A DNA stretch of 64,000 nt from Batkoa obscura (GCA_030770535.1 JASVEC010000001.1:1364001-1428000); one strand, 5' to 3'; shown: positions 10,536 to 22,519, counted from the first letter of the stretch. The notes: generated by a model not told the origin, from the letters alone. Program-made: numbers and translations.

Positions 10536-11469
10536 ATGAAGCTGGTTTTAGTTTTAAGTTTTCTTTGCTCCCAGATTCTATCCAGGTTTAAAATAAATAG
10601 TTATTTGAATGAGCAGGATTCGAAATCAAATGACGTATACGCCCCCTGCTTTTGATAAGGAATTGAGCAGAATCTATGGTATTGAATTTAATAATAATAA
10701 ATAGGAATTTGTTCAAATTAATAAAAGATAAAGGAAAAGTTTTGAGGCTAATTTCAAAGCCCAATATGTTGACAACTTTTGATAAAGATAAACCTCATCT
10801 TTCAATGCTTTTCACTAAAGATAAGCTTTATTTCTTAAGCAAAGATAACTCTGGTGTTTGGATATTTGATAGGAAATCCAAAGATAAGTTTATTAATGAA
10901 GGATGTCATAACTATAATAAATATACAAAAAACCTTATTTCACAAATCTTTTTTGAAGACAACAACTTATTATTAACCACCAAAAATGGACCGGTATCTA
11001 AAGGAATATCCAATGGGGCAATGCTTGTAAGACAACTTGGCAACTTTGGTTTTCTTTAAAATAAAGGAAAAGGTAAACTCGATCTCAATGCTGCTTACTG
11101 GTTTCAGGAAGAAGGTCTTTATCATGTCTTTAAGAATATTATATCAGAAGAATCCTATGGTGGTAATTGTTTTTCAAGCCCTGGTTATGTTAGTAAAATA
11201 TCCCAAAAAACAATACTATAACTTCAATGGTGTCTACCAATGATAATCAATTTGTTTTAGCTGAAGATAAAAGTCAAATTTTCATTATTAATGGAGATGA
11301 TAAGGTACAAGCATTGGCAGCTAGCTCTCCAAATCAAAGCAGCACTTCTTTAGTGATACATCAAAATCAAAAATTTAGGTATTTGATAGTAGTAATAATT
11401 CTAACAATATTCTTATTGATTAGATTACTTCATAATAAACTCATCATTAATTTATTTATTGACGTTTAA
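10536..11469 (+). pseudogene. Decayed gene for a secreted or type I membrane protein
   Basis: The frame at 10536 starts with a signal-peptide-like MKLVLVLSFLCSQILS but stops after about 39 codons. Coding-like sequence then continues in changing frames: 10676-11059 (LYFLSKDNSGVWIFDRK), about 11064-11220 in another frame (LDLNAAYWFQEEGLYHVF), and 11227-11469 (FVLAEDKSQIFIINGDDKVQ) ending with a hydrophobic segment (YLIVVIILTIFLLIRLL). Short beta-strand-like repeats of the LYFLSKDNSGVWIFD kind suggest a beta-propeller ectodomain followed by one membrane span near the C-terminus. At least three frame changes or stops separate the parts and no GT/AG introns repair them, so I read it as a host pseudogene. 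The family is not identified. Confidence 0.5.
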
Positions 11470-12619
11470 ACTTTAGATGCTTTTATTTATTTATTTTAGT
11501 GTTAGTATCTTTAAAAACTTAATGAAATATTAACTAAGATACAGGAAATAAACATATCTGCTGTAACAAATAAATGAAAAATAAGTCAATAAAGTTTCTA
11601 GAATTATTGTGTATAAAAGTGGACAATCATCCTTTCTAGCGTAAAACTGTATTACATTTAGTTAGCTACCAACACAAGAAGTTAAAATATTAGTATGATA
11701 ATATAAAAATATAGCAAATACGTAGTGTATAATACCTTTAAAGGCATTCTAAACTGCTTTTATAGCTTCAAAACCACTTACAGTTGTTAGATGCTTGTAT
11801 GTTACATGAAAATTCAACTATTTATTACATGGTTTTGATAGCAAAAGCTTAATAGACCTTTATAAGTAAAAAGTAGATAAAACTAAAAGCGTGAGTAATT
11901 TTTTCTGGCGGAATTATTTAGAATGTACAATCGTACGTATAAGTTCCTTATATATTTTTGAAAATAGACTATAATCTACAATTTAACCATGGCAAAATTG
12001 CAATTATAAAGACTGATAAATTGTTGTCAATATTTTAAAAATACGTTAGCATAAATTCGATTTTCTATTAAAAAGCTACTATAGATAAGGCTGGGTTGTA
12101 AAGAAAATAAAGTTCCATAAAATTATCTATAACTGATACAATTTTATTTGATAAAGTTCTCAAATTAAAAGTAACCTAAAGTGATCAAGCATACCGTTAC
12201 ATCATCCAACAATATGGTTTATCAAATAAATAACGATATAAAATTAAAGATTCCAATATTCAGTGTTTGAATGGAGAAAATTAATAGGTAAAATTAAGTG
12301 CTTTAAAACCCAGACTTACCCACCTTGTTTTATTTTAAAAAATTCAAACTCAATTTACGCTTTTTTAAATCATATAACAATGTTTTATTCTATCATAATA
12401 TCTTGTTTATAATGTATGAACTAAAGGTTGCATTTTGTATGTGTTCTTACTATCTCTTATCTTTCAATCCTATTAATTTAAATGTCATTTGACCTTTCTC
12501 TAACTTGATAAAAATAAATCATAAATTATAACACACCCATATCAAAAGTTAAGCTTAACTGTTTTATCTTTTGAAAAGTATAAATACAGTGAAGGTAGAA
12601 ATCATGATGTTTTTTTAAA
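11470..12619. other. Intergenic stretch, nothing recognised
   Basis: AT-rich DNA without coding potential or family repeats. A TATA-like AAGTATAAATA at about 12577-12587 lies some 35 bp before the next ORF. Confidence 0.5.
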
Positions 12620-13033
12620 ATGGAAAATAGTAAAAATAGTAGCTCAATCCCAATCCCAATATTAAATAAAACTACTTTTACCTTTCTTAACACTAACATT
12701 ATTAATCCTGATTCTACTAATAATAACAATATTCTAAATGATAAAGAAATGAGCCACAGATTATCCTCAAGTTCCTATTTAACTAGCTCATCGCTTAGCT
12801 CGCAAAGCAGCGATGTTGTTATTGAAGAAAAACCAAAGCTGCCTTATCGTACGCAAAGCTTAAACCATAGCGAAACCAAAAGAATTGCTGAAAAGTGGGG
12901 ATTTTCAACAGTAAGGAGACGCAGCCATACCATTTCAAACGACACGAATCTTACCAGTAATATCAATCAATTATTACAACGCTCAAAATCCCCAATGAGA
13001 GATATGATATTAAACGGTCAGTTTTTAGACTAA
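12620..13033 (+). CDS. Small Ser/Asn-rich hypothetical protein
   Basis: A 137-residue ORF of unknown function. The N-terminal half is Ser/Thr/Asn-rich with an SSSSYLTSSSLSSQSS run. The C-terminal half is basic and motif-like: RIAEKWGFSTVRRRSHTIS and QRSKSPMRDMILNGQFLD, with two RxxS-type sites that could be kinase or 14-3-3 targets. There is no signal peptide, membrane segment or known domain. Coding character is supported by a TATA-like element (AAGTATAAATA) about 35 bp upstream, ordinary codon use, and few in-frame alternatives. It stands alone, with about 900 bp to the antiporter gene downstream, which is convergent. A disordered regulatory protein is plausible, but this is a guess. Confidence 0.6.
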   Translation: MENSKNSSSIPIPILNKTTFTFLNTNIINPDSTNNNNILNDKEMSHRLSSSSYLTSSSLSSQSSDVVIEEKPKLPYRTQSLNHSETKRIAEKWGFSTVRRRSHTISNDTNLTSNINQLLQRSKSPMRDMILNGQFLD

Positions 13034-13951
13034 AAAACAAAAAGAAAAAGACAAAGACAAAAAGAAGAAAACAAAAAGAAATACAACTCCTATGTTTAAT
13101 AGTAAAATGTAATGTGTACAAATATTTATTAACAGACATCTAAATTAAAATTTTAAATAAATCATTTTTTATCTAGTAACTCTTTACTTCATTAATTTTA
13201 ATTTTTTAATTAGTTATGTTTATATAATATTATTTCATTTGTTAACTCATACAATGATGTATTTTGATTACGATTTAGAAATGTTTTTGGATTTATTGTG
13301 ATAAAGTTTTCTAAACTTTCAATTTTTGCTTTAAATAAATTGCATGCTGAAAATGATTGGCTAAGAAATAGCATTGAAGGAATTGAATTGATTTAATATA
13401 AATACTGATAATAGTTGTAAATAAAATATCAACCTGACAAAATTAAATCACAATTAATTTACTTTACATAAATTTCATTATAGTGTTGAGACAACCTCTT
13501 TTATTTCTTGATTAGTTGCTTTTTAAGTAGATAAATTTTAAAAAATGGCGTTGAAATTTTGTTTTACTATTAACATTGAAAGATAAATCTTTACTACTTG
13601 ATTTAAAAATCATATTTATGTAAGATTGATATTTATCAATAGATGCATTAGTATAGCTCATGCTGTTATTTTATCATCAATTTGTTTAGATTGTATTTTT
13701 TTACTACAAAAGTAGCATACCTCTGATGAAGCTAATTTTGAAATCTAAATGTGAAGTATAGAATTTAAGTAACACAGTATTTAAATTGATATTGATAAAC
13801 TGAGCAGATTAAAAAATAAGATCGAATAATGAATAATCATTGTTTATTAAGTATATTATAATGATATCGAAAAGAAGTTCATATCGATTTTAGAGTTAGT
13901 ATTATTTTAACGCTTGAAATGCAGTTATAGCTAATTCTAAATAATTTTTTG
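13034..13951. other. Intergenic stretch between convergent genes
   Basis: Contains the 3' ends of the Ser-rich ORF and the antiporter gene. No ORF, repeat family member or RNA is recognised. Confidence 0.5.
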
Positions 13952-15958
13952 TCATAAACGATGTTGTATTGGTAAAAATTCATCAGAGACAACTTTACCA
14001 TCTTGTTTAACAATTACTTCAACTTCATTTGCCTCATTATTACTATGATTTTCAATTGAAGTAACTATACTATCGTCATTATTAACATTCCCACTTAGAG
14101 ATTCATTAGTATTTAAAGGCTCTTCAAATACTTCATTCGGCTCATACTCGATTTCACCACCCCCAGAAACATTTGTATGAGTAGAGGCTCCATTTACTTC
14201 ATTTGATTTTCTACCTTTGATAACAATTTCTTGTCCAATTTGTATTTTTGGTAATTTTGATACCATGTTATTGACAACGGCAGAGGTAGCAATGGAACGA
14301 GTACGTATATGCTTACCAATATAGAATAAAGGAATAGTAATACCATGGACAACAATTGAGCATATTACCAAAAACGATACAACTGGGAAAATGTAATGTA
14401 CGACTTTGTATTCTTCTTCATAAGTTTCAAGTTCTTCAATAGCAACAATAGCATAAAATATAGCACCTGCGCCGATAGGACCAAACCAGCCAGCAAAAAT
14501 GGCCTCACGCCATGTTCTTAATGCAGGAACTAACGGTTTAGATAAAAGGAGGGCTGGAATACGACGTAAGACTATAATAAGGATGCCTATCACAACTAAA
14601 CGCCATGGCTCAATGCCAATCTCGGGCAATGAAAACTCAGCCCATGGAATAATAGTACCAAGGTAAATGAAAAATGAAAAGTTAAAGATCAAATCGATAA
14701 CTTCTTGTAAGTGGGATTCTCTTGTTTCTAAACGGAACCAATCATCCCAGGTAAATGCATTCCCTGCAATAAAGCAAGAAAATAAATCATCTGACCCAAT
14801 TATTGCCATACTTCCCATAAGAAATAATGCTAATGCAACCCAAAATGCAAGGAATGACTCTTTATCAATTAAGCCGTTAGTTTCTGCATATTTCAATAAT
14901 TTACGTGCAACAAATCCAACTGCTGCACCAACTATTATCGATAGCCCAATTTGATAACCCCAAATTAGGAGAAACCAGTTTCCGATTGCTAATCCAGTAC
15001 TATCGTAATGCATAAGGAAAATAGCTAAGAAAAGATAAGGGAACCCCAAGCCTAAAAAGTAATATTATATTATGTAAATATATATTTTATCCATCACTTT
15101 ACCATCATTTGCTCCACTAAAATTATTAATTATGTTTATTGTTTATATTAATTAATTTACCTTTCAGCCGATAAAATATCTCTAACGTGAATTGGCACAT
15201 GCATTTCAGCAAATCTTCCTTTTACGATTGAGTTGGCCAAAACCTAATAGAATTATAGCTTAATATATAAATCATTATATGATCTTACCGGATCTGTAGG
15301 AGTAACACAAGCAGCGATAACAAGGGATTCAAGCTAATAAAATAAAAAATAAAATATAGAATTGATCTATAGAATTTGCTTACATAAGTTAAAGGCAAAA
15401 AAGCATATATAATTGCAGCTGATATCAACCACATGGCGAACATAACCGGTAGTAATAAAATCAATAATGATTTCATTTCTTCCCATAGATACTTTCTAAC
15501 AAAAACTTAATATATAAGATCAATTTATTGAATAAATGTTTCACTAACTTCGGAAGATATACACCAGCGGCCATAACCTTGATGTTATCGTTAGTATTGA
15601 TTTGACATGATCATAAATATAATACCTGGATCGCAATTACAATTCTAGAGAATTCCAAAGTAACTGTTTGATGCTCTGGCCAAGATAACGGATCAAAAAA
15701 ATTAAGTGCCTTTGGTCCAACTATAATCCCGAAAACAAATGCAACCACTAAAGGAATTGATGCTATTAGTAATATGCTTTCGAATTTTGTCTTTCGTTTA
15801 ACATTTCATATGAAATTTCACTATTGAGATATATACTTACAAGCTTCAGATAAGAAAAGTTTTTCTTTAACGACTAAGGAGATCAAGCCAAAGAAAAGAA
15901 TGAACCCACCGATCAAAGCCGGCACAATATGGTACGTTTCTAAGTGCAAAAAATACAT
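13952..15958 (-). CDS. NHA1: Na+(K+)/H+ antiporter, Nha1/Sod2 family
   Basis: Eight exons: 15958-15841, 15762-15626, 15577-15549, 15495-15384, 15333-15289, 15243-15161, 15103-15116 (14 bp) and 15051-13952. They sum to 545 residues in phase throughout. The product is a polytopic plasma-membrane exchanger that expels Na+ or K+ for H+. Landmarks in order are the N-terminal YHIVPALIGGFILFFGLISL helix, FGIIVGPKALNFFDP, the VTPTDPVLANS motif with the family's TDP ion site, VPIHVRDILSAESGANDG followed by GFPYLFLAIFL, and GWFGPIGAGAIFY, all typical of fungal Nha1 proteins. After about residue 430 comes a hydrophilic tail with acidic Asn/Glu-rich sequence, shorter than in S. cerevisiae Nha1. The exon 1/2 junction is the least certain because the acceptor overlaps a TACTAAT-like branch site. 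The neighbouring Ser-rich gene converges on it. Confidence 0.92.
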
Positions 15959-17488
15959 TTAATTTACTAAAGCAAATAAAAAGCAAAATTAGGTCCTAAA
16001 AAAATTGAAACTTATAATTATTCGATTCCATTTAATTGAACACAAAAATTAATTAACCTTAAGAAACCCAGAATGATCTCATTTGGAAATGATTTGTGGT
16101 TAGAGTTTGAGATTTTTAAATAAGGGTTGTGGTTTGAGTTTATCCTCTAATAATTTTTATTAATGCCAAACATAGCTATTTGGAATTGTAAAGCGCCTAT
16201 ATCCTATTTGATATAGTAGCTGTTTCTCAATTTTAAAAGGGGCAGTGTATAAAAGGCCTTGTTTGTTTACCTTTTACTCCCCAGAAATAACGGTTTCTAA
16301 ATAATTACTATTCATAATGATTTCAATTGCCATTTTTATTTTATGTGAAGTTGGAAAGCTGGATATCATTTGGTGATATTTATCAGCTTTTTAAATAACC
16401 ATACATTTATAACATATTAAATTTTCATTCGAACCATAATTACTTATTTATATATATATAAATTGCACGCTTTGGTTTTTGATAATATAAATCGTATTTA
16501 ATCTTCATATAACTAAACTCTATAATGTAAGAATTACTTGAGAACAAAATGAATTAATAATTTGAAAAATTTGGTATTAGTTTTTTTATATCGCTTTAAA
16601 AGCTATAATAGCTATAAGAATCCCAATATCCTGTAATAAGATAGAAGAATCGACATCTTATTTGTATATGCATCTAAAGTGTGCTGTTCTAACAAAATTC
16701 TAGATTACATGTTTTTAGTGCCTTTGTTTAGTTTTGTTTAGTTTAATTTATACACTAATCCCTGAAGTAAGAATATTCTAAAAACAATCAACACTAATAT
16801 TAGAAATGATATTGTTTTCTTACTCAATATTAAAGTTCCATAAAAAAAATGATTAGAAAGGAAGTTTTAAAATACAACATTATATTATACTATAAAATGG
16901 AATAGTCATCTTTGATATTTTATTTTCAACACTTGGAACCACCGTCTCTTTCAAAATTTGTAAAAGAAATTGGCTTATTTCTATTAAGCATGTGCTATCA
17001 AATACCTGTTTTCGTAGATATCTTCGATAGGTTTTAATAAAATACAGATACTAAAAGTTATCTTAAATTTGTAAGTTATTATTTATTTTATAAATATATA
17101 TAGGCGGTACACTTGATTAAAACTAGGCTTTTAACTCTTTTATTAACACTTTATAAATATCATATTGTGAATCTAAATATATCAAATATTTCTTCAGATA
17201 CGATAATACTTTGATTCCCATTAGGACTATAACACTTTAAGATATGAGGGTGTTTTTTTTGGTTTCATTACTTTTTCTATCTTTTAAGCGCTATTTGAAT
17301 GGAAAGATAGAAAAAGTGATGAAGCCAAAAAAACATCCCCATATTGAAATTTTCAACCTTACATTTTACGTTTCTACTTTGGTAATACTCATGTGATTTT
17401 ATGTAAACCTATGGTTTTATAAAATGTAATACCAATGTACTATAAATTCAATATCGAATCATGATAATTTAGTACATTGAATAAGTAT
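15959..17488. other. Intergenic stretch with one palindromic MITE
   Basis: Upstream region of the antiporter gene plus anonymous AT-rich DNA. The only structure recognised is the fold-back MITE at 17245-17341. Confidence 0.5.
17245..17341. mobile_element. MITE derivative: fold-back of two left ends
   Basis: Both halves carry the GGTTTCATTACTTTTTCTAT arm (second copy inverted as AGAAAAAGTGATGAAGCC), around a short spacer that keeps AAGCGCTATTTGAATGGAAA. The AGAATTTTACTAACAA arm is missing. Ends TGAGGGTG and CATCCCCA are flanked by ATA and TAT. It is the mirror case of the derivative at 8733-8796. Confidence 0.75.
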
Positions 17489-18195
17489 GTACAAAAAGTC
17501 AACGTGGAATCATTACAAGGAGTAGTAGTAGGAACAAGTGTCCCTCTCTATCTTTTATATCTTAGTAATCATGAACCCGTAATTAGACTACATTTTGGAG
17601 ATGAACTCACTGATTTGCAAGTAGTCATCATAAGATACAATTATTATCCTTAAAACAATTTTAATAGTAATATATATAGCTATGCTAGTTATATTACGTA
17701 TCATATGATTTACCTTTTCTTATAATAACTATGCTCTCTTTTATTTTATTTTTATCTAAATACACCAACATTGGTTTTTGATCTAAGTAGTGCTTTTGAA
17801 AATATTATATCTCTTGATAGAAACCACCACTTTTTGTTAAATAATTTAGGATGACAAATGTAGCATAACAAAATTGTTATTTCAACTAAATAACATATAT
17901 ATGATGCATTATATGTTTTTAATTAGTAAACGTCTATATATAGTGTACCTTAAAACAGGGTACAGAAGATTATATTGATTTGAAATCCGCTGAGTTAAAT
18001 TTTGAGGTGAATTATAGAAAATTTATTCAAACCTTAGAGTTGGCTAAGGCTAATTTATTAATAGTAGAAAAGAATAATAATTCAACAGAAATCAAAGACA
18101 TGTATTTAATTGCTATTTTATTATTATCATTACTTAAGATAGCCATTAATATTAGTAGAAATGGTAGTGTTTCATGCTTTCAGATATATGCATAA
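17489..18195 (+). pseudogene. Possible fragment of an unidentified gene
   Basis: Two stretches look coding. An open frame at about 17471-17654 includes VNVESLQGVVVGTSVPLYLL and HEPVIRLHFGDELTDLQ. A second from about 17962 to 18195 includes DYIDLKSAELNFEVNYRKFI, then a hydrophobic MYLIAILLLSLLK. The first lacks a good start codon, and donor and acceptor pairs joining the two are not obvious, so the gene is either decayed or spliced in a way I could not resolve. No family is recognised. Composition is less AT-rich than the flanks, which is the main reason to list it. Confidence 0.3.
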
Positions 18196-18640
18196 ATAAA
18201 TCTATTTTATTGAATCTTTCATAATGCTCCTTGCCATGAAGTATGAGATAATTGATAAGTAAAATCTAAATTGGCTGTGAAAAAATCCTTTAAAACCTAA
18301 ATATTTTTTGGAGATAAAAATAAATGCAAAATGTTATATGAATAATTGTGTCTTTATCAATATTTATTGTTCTTTTTTAACATTAAACATCATAAAAAAC
18401 CCTATATACTTACTTAGTTTCTCGAGTTGACATCTTGGGTTTAATCTAATTCTGAGAATGTCTTCTATTTCTATTATGTTTCTATTTATTGTGCTTAAAA
18501 TTTAAACAAATTTTTAGTAAATTAACAAAACATCCCTATACCCAATCCCGTTTTACAATAAAAGTTAATTCCCCTATAAAACTATTTGATATTCATAATA
18601 AAAAAGCTTTAAATAATGATGTTTTTTATTAAAAAATAAA
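18196..18640. other. 3' flank of chitinase A
   Basis: AT-rich sequence with no feature beyond the downstream region of the chitinase gene. Confidence 0.45.
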
Positions 18641-20104
18641 TTAAGGATTACCACAGTAAATTGAAGTGCCTGCTTGTACACATACGGAGGTGCCTGGGCA
18701 AGATAACTTGATCCATTTACTGAAAGCACATTGATAATAAGTGGGTCCTTTGGTTGTACCGCAAGTATAGGAACCATCTTGGCAACTTCCAGTTGGCTCA
18801 GGACCTTGAGAAGTTGAAGTAACAGAAGTAGTAGAAGTAGTAATAACAGTGGTAGAAGTGGAACTAGAGGTAGTGGTAGAGATAGAAGTAGTTTTAGTGG
18901 TAGAAGTAGTTTTAGTGGTAGAAGTAGTGGTAGAAGTAGTGGTAGAAGTAGTGGTAGAAGTAGTGGAAGGGCTACAAGAATCAGTATTATAAACATTTTG
19001 TAAAGCAGAGATTAATTGATTTTGATAATCGTTATCCATGGACCATAACATAGCGCCTCTTAAACCGTTACATCTTACATAATCAGTCTTTGCTTTTAAG
19101 GATTGAATATCATCGTATGCAACAAACGTCTTTGTATTTTTGTTAAATAACCATGGGGTTTGAGTGATTGGGTCATATTTTCTAATCCATCCGGTAGCGT
19201 CATTGGCTTCAGTTGGGGACTTTAAGATTTTTTGAGTAATTAAATCATTGTAGGCATAGCTTGGTAAATTAGCATTAGTGATTTGTTGATATTGATCTGT
19301 ATTTGTCATATCAACACCAACACCTTCAGCGTAACCATAGAAAGGTACACCGACGACTAATTTATCATAAGTGAAACCAGCTTTACTCCAATCTCTTACA
19401 GCTTGTTTAACAGAGAATGGCGTACCCTTACCAGGTTGATAATCTAAACCGCCAACTGGTCCAGTTTGAGTTCCCCAAGGACCATTTAAATCATAACACA
19501 TTAAATTAAGCCAGTCGAATAAAGGCACAAAGTCCTTAACATCCTTTACTGGGCCATTTGGACCATCAAATGGCTGGATTCTTACAGCAGCGGTAATCAA
19601 TTTGGTACCCAAAGCAGCACGTAAATCCTTTAGCAATAATAAATAATTGGCAGTATCTTGTGGAGAAATAATGTTTCCTTCAGCACCTTCTCTTCCTGGA
19701 TATTCCCAATCTAAATCGATACCATCCAAGTTGAACTTGTTTACAAAAGCAAGAGTATTGGCTACAAATTGTTTTCTTTTAGCAGCATCGGCTACCATCG
19801 GTGAGAAATACTTTGACCCAGTCCATCCACCAATAGAGATAGATACTTTGGTACTAGTTTGATGAGCCTTGGTAACTAATTCCACTAAGGTACTTTCGGT
19901 TTCAATTTTTGGATTAAAACCATTATCAGTAAACAAGGCAAAAGCATAGTTAATGTGAGTTACTTTGCTAAAATCAATAGCACTCACTGGGTAATTATCC
20001 AAAGTCCAATCGGAAAAGTACCCTACTACTACTTTGGCTGGAGATTGACTAACAACGCTGGAGATGGCTACAGTGACCACTAAAAGGAAAGAAGAAAATT
20101 TCAT
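18641..20104 (-). CDS. GH18 chitinase A with CBM19
   Basis: A single-exon secreted endochitinase of 487 residues that cleaves beta-1,4-N-acetylglucosamine chains in the cell wall. In order: a signal peptide (residues 1-19, ending SSVVS); a GH18 barrel at about 24-375; a Ser/Thr linker at 379-432 with repeated TTS units that is surely O-mannosylated; and a six-Cys CBM19 chitin-binding module at about 433-487. The catalytic motif DGIDLDWE is at 127-134 with proton donor Glu134. SISIGGW (88-94) and MCYD (202-205) are the other GH18 signatures. It resembles S. cerevisiae Cts1-type enzymes, which act in cell separation. Chitinase B at 58269 is a close paralogue, and the two share a 40-bp segment upstream of their start codons. 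A TATA-like TATAAATAG lies at 20175-20183. Confidence 0.95.
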   Translation of the reverse strand: MKFSSFLLVVTVAISSVVSQSPAKVVVGYFSDWTLDNYPVSAIDFSKVTHINYAFALFTDNGFNPKIETESTLVELVTKAHQTSTKVSISIGGWTGSKYFSPMVADAAKRKQFVANTLAFVNKFNLDGIDLDWEYPGREGAEGNIISPQDTANYLLLLKDLRAALGTKLITAAVRIQPFDGPNGPVKDVKDFVPLFDWLNLMCYDLNGPWGTQTGPVGGLDYQPGKGTPFSVKQAVRDWSKAGFTYDKLVVGVPFYGYAEGVGVDMTNTDQYQQITNANLPSYAYNDLITQKILKSPTEANDATGWIRKYDPITQTPWLFNKNTKTFVAYDDIQSLKAKTDYVRCNGLRGAMLWSMDNDYQNQLISALQNVYNTDSCSPSTTSTTTSTTTSTTTSTTKTTSTTKTTSISTTTSSSTSTTVITTSTTSVTSTSQGPEPTGSCQDGSYTCGTTKGPTYYQCAFSKWIKLSCPGTSVCVQAGTSIYCGNP

Positions 20105-20120
20105 TTTTTTTAAAGATACG

Positions 20121-20158
20121 AAAGAATGTAAAAATAGTTAAATTTTTATAATCTTATT
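20121..20158 (-). promoter_or_regulatory. Promoter segment shared by both chitinase genes
   Basis: Upstream of the chitinase A ATG, the minus strand carries TTATAAAAATTTAACTATTT and then TTACATTCTTT. It is almost identical to 58221-58260 before chitinase B. The surrounding DNA is not similar, so it is either a conserved core promoter/5' leader or a leftover of a recent duplication. Confidence 0.6.
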
Positions 20159-20174
20159 CGAAGTAATTCCTCCA

Positions 20175-20183
20175 CTATTTATA
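20175..20183 (-). promoter_or_regulatory. TATA box of chitinase A
   Basis: TATAAATAG on the minus strand, about 75 bp upstream of the start codon. Confidence 0.45.
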
Positions 20184-21342
20184 TTCTTGAGTTCCTTAAC
20201 CTTTAAAGCGAAATAGTTACTTATTCTATTTATTATATTCTTTACAGTTAGCTATCCCTTTTTCGGTTTTTTTAATAATGGTAATATGGTAAAAAGTCAT
20301 TTAAAAAAATTCCAACTTTACTTGATACTCGTGGATTGAGCTTATATTCACCATAACACTAAAAATAGTAAAATTACAATTTCAACAATGGTATGAAACC
20401 CAATTTGCCCCTTCTGTTTAACACTTTTTATTGAAGTTTAACGCATCTTTAATAACATAGGCATATCATCTAGAAGTCATACTACCAGACTATTTTAAAT
20501 GACTTTTGAGTAATATCAAGTGCTAAATCACGACTCTCATTTAAATGGCTAATTTTTTAGGCTTTAATAACAAAACTTAATAAAAGTCAAGTGGTCTTAG
20601 TAATAATTTAATCCCATTACTGTTTCTCCTTAACTTTTAAATTAGCATTTGCTTTTTATTAGTTTATTTACGAATTGGGAAGTAGTCAAGATCAATAGTA
20701 ATAAAAGAAATGATGTCTTATCAAACACTATCATGTTGACATATAGTAACCTCCTTTTTACTTGAAAAACAATGTAAATAATTTAGCCTTTTATCTTCGC
20801 TGCAGTTTCAAGAAACCCCAACCATCTCTTTTTTTGAAAGTAACCTTTTTTCATTGTGCATATGCTCCATTTAATAGCTTTTGTAATAAATACTACTATT
20901 ATTTGATTCTACTTTCCATTAGTAATAAAAACAATGGAGTAGAAGGTAACAAATAAAATACACTAGCATTAGCATACGTATCGATTTAATCTGATTATAT
21001 GATAGAATAGTATAATATCAAAGTTGTAAAATTGTAACATAGAAGCTTTTTTAATATCGTTTATTCTCAACTTTTACTTTTCTAACATTTTTTTAATTTT
21101 CCAATCTCGATTATTCTCCTAATTTAGATGTTTAAAAGTAAAATAATAATAATATGGTTCATAATAATTATACTAAGGGAAAACCATTTGCCTTTATTAA
21201 GGTTCTATACCTTTATCTACATATTAAGATTCAAAGCTTTATATTTATTTATTATTGTTGTAAGCTTCATAATATAAGTTTTATACTCCAAGGTTAATTA
21301 AATTTGTTCGACAATATATTGATAAAATTTTATTTTATTGAG
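20184..21342. other. Intergenic stretch, nothing recognised
   Basis: Lies between the chitinase A promoter and the 3' end of the PQ-loop gene. A 64-codon open frame at 20762-20956 has no coding character and is dismissed. Confidence 0.5.
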
Positions 21343-22519
21343 TCAAACATTTAATGAATTAGCCCTAGTCATATCCATATTTTTCAACTGCTTTAGTTTC
21401 TCAACTGGGGTAGGCTTAGGTTTAGCAGCATCCGAAGCACCATATTTAAAAGAATCATCCTCCTTTTTGGTTGCTTTCTGGTCCTAAATCATAGGTCAAG
21501 ACATTTGTTTTGATACGAAAATTAACTTACTATTTTAGACTCCGATTTTTTCTCCTTTTGCTTTGGTGTAAATTTAAATGGATTATATTTGGCCAACCCA
21601 GTTAAGATAAAAACGATAGCACATGTTATTTTGAATATATTTACTACTGTATATAATAAATATTTTAATATCAAATTGAATATCCCACGAAATTTTAAAT
21701 CGAATAAATAAAATTGAAGTAATCCGGTTATATTAACACTTAGTGATAGTGCATCTCCATAGTAATTAACTTTACTATAATTTAGGTCTTCGTCCTGATA
21801 TTGTGATAGTTTTACCCCTTCAAGTATTATCCAAGAAAGTAATAAAAAGAAACTAAAAGTAGAATTAGGTTCTATATTTAGATAAAATAGAAATGGCTAA
21901 ATACCTAAAATCTTCCGTTGACCTTAAATAAAAATTAAGTATAATTTGTGGAATAGGGGCGATAGCATCTAACAACCTAATAATTATAAGAAAAGGGGAG
22001 GCAGCGTTCGAATCTGGTTGTAATTTTTGAATTACAAAAACGATCAAAATGGACAACATTGAAATTAAAGTGCCATAACTTTCAATTTGATTACTATCTG
22101 ATTCAGTATTATTATTATATTTTCCTTTCTTTTCCTTCATTTCTTTTTCTTTTCCTTCTTTAAAGTCAACACAACATTTCAATATATATACCTGACTAAT
22201 TATTGGTACAACTCCTTCTAGTAATAAATTATAATCATTAATCCTATATGTAAACCTATTTTTTTATAAATACAATTCTTGTTCATTTTTTATATTAAGA
22301 TCGATTACCAATAGAATATTTTAATAATGCTATAGATATAAATTTAGTAATGAAGAAGAATACTACAAAAATTTATTACCTAGACATAATAGTTATACCA
22401 GAAGTTAACTTTGAGAAGCCATTTGAGCTCTTGGTTTGATAAATATTTACAACTTGAGCAAAGGAGCCCAAAGTTGGAAGTAGTATAAAAACCAAGCTTG
22501 AATTATTATCAAAAGACAT
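21343..22519 (-). CDS. PQ-loop repeat membrane protein
   Basis: Five exons (22519-22380, 22329-22309, 22255-21905, 21852-21531, 21483-21343) give 324 residues in phase; exon 2 is only 21 bp. The protein has several hydrophobic helices and an N-terminal PQ-loop-like half (LVFILLPTLGSFAQVVNIYQ, then SSNGFSKLTSGITIMSSIIK and IFYWF), resembling the SLC66A2/Any1 branch of the PQ-loop family. A second helix bundle follows a Lys/Asn-rich loop, with PIPQIILNFYLRSTEDFRYL matching the second PQ-loop. The C-terminal tail is charged (EDDSFKYGASDAAKPKPT). Family members sit in endosome, Golgi or vacuole membranes; Any1 relatives influence phospholipid asymmetry, and others export amino acids. Substrate cannot be predicted. 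The start is the first Met after an in-frame AT-rich leader. Confidence 0.82.

Noticed and set aside
18574-18996. Leu/Pro-rich frame antisense-phase to chitinase A
   Set aside because: Shadow of the Ser/Thr linker repeats in another frame of the same strand.
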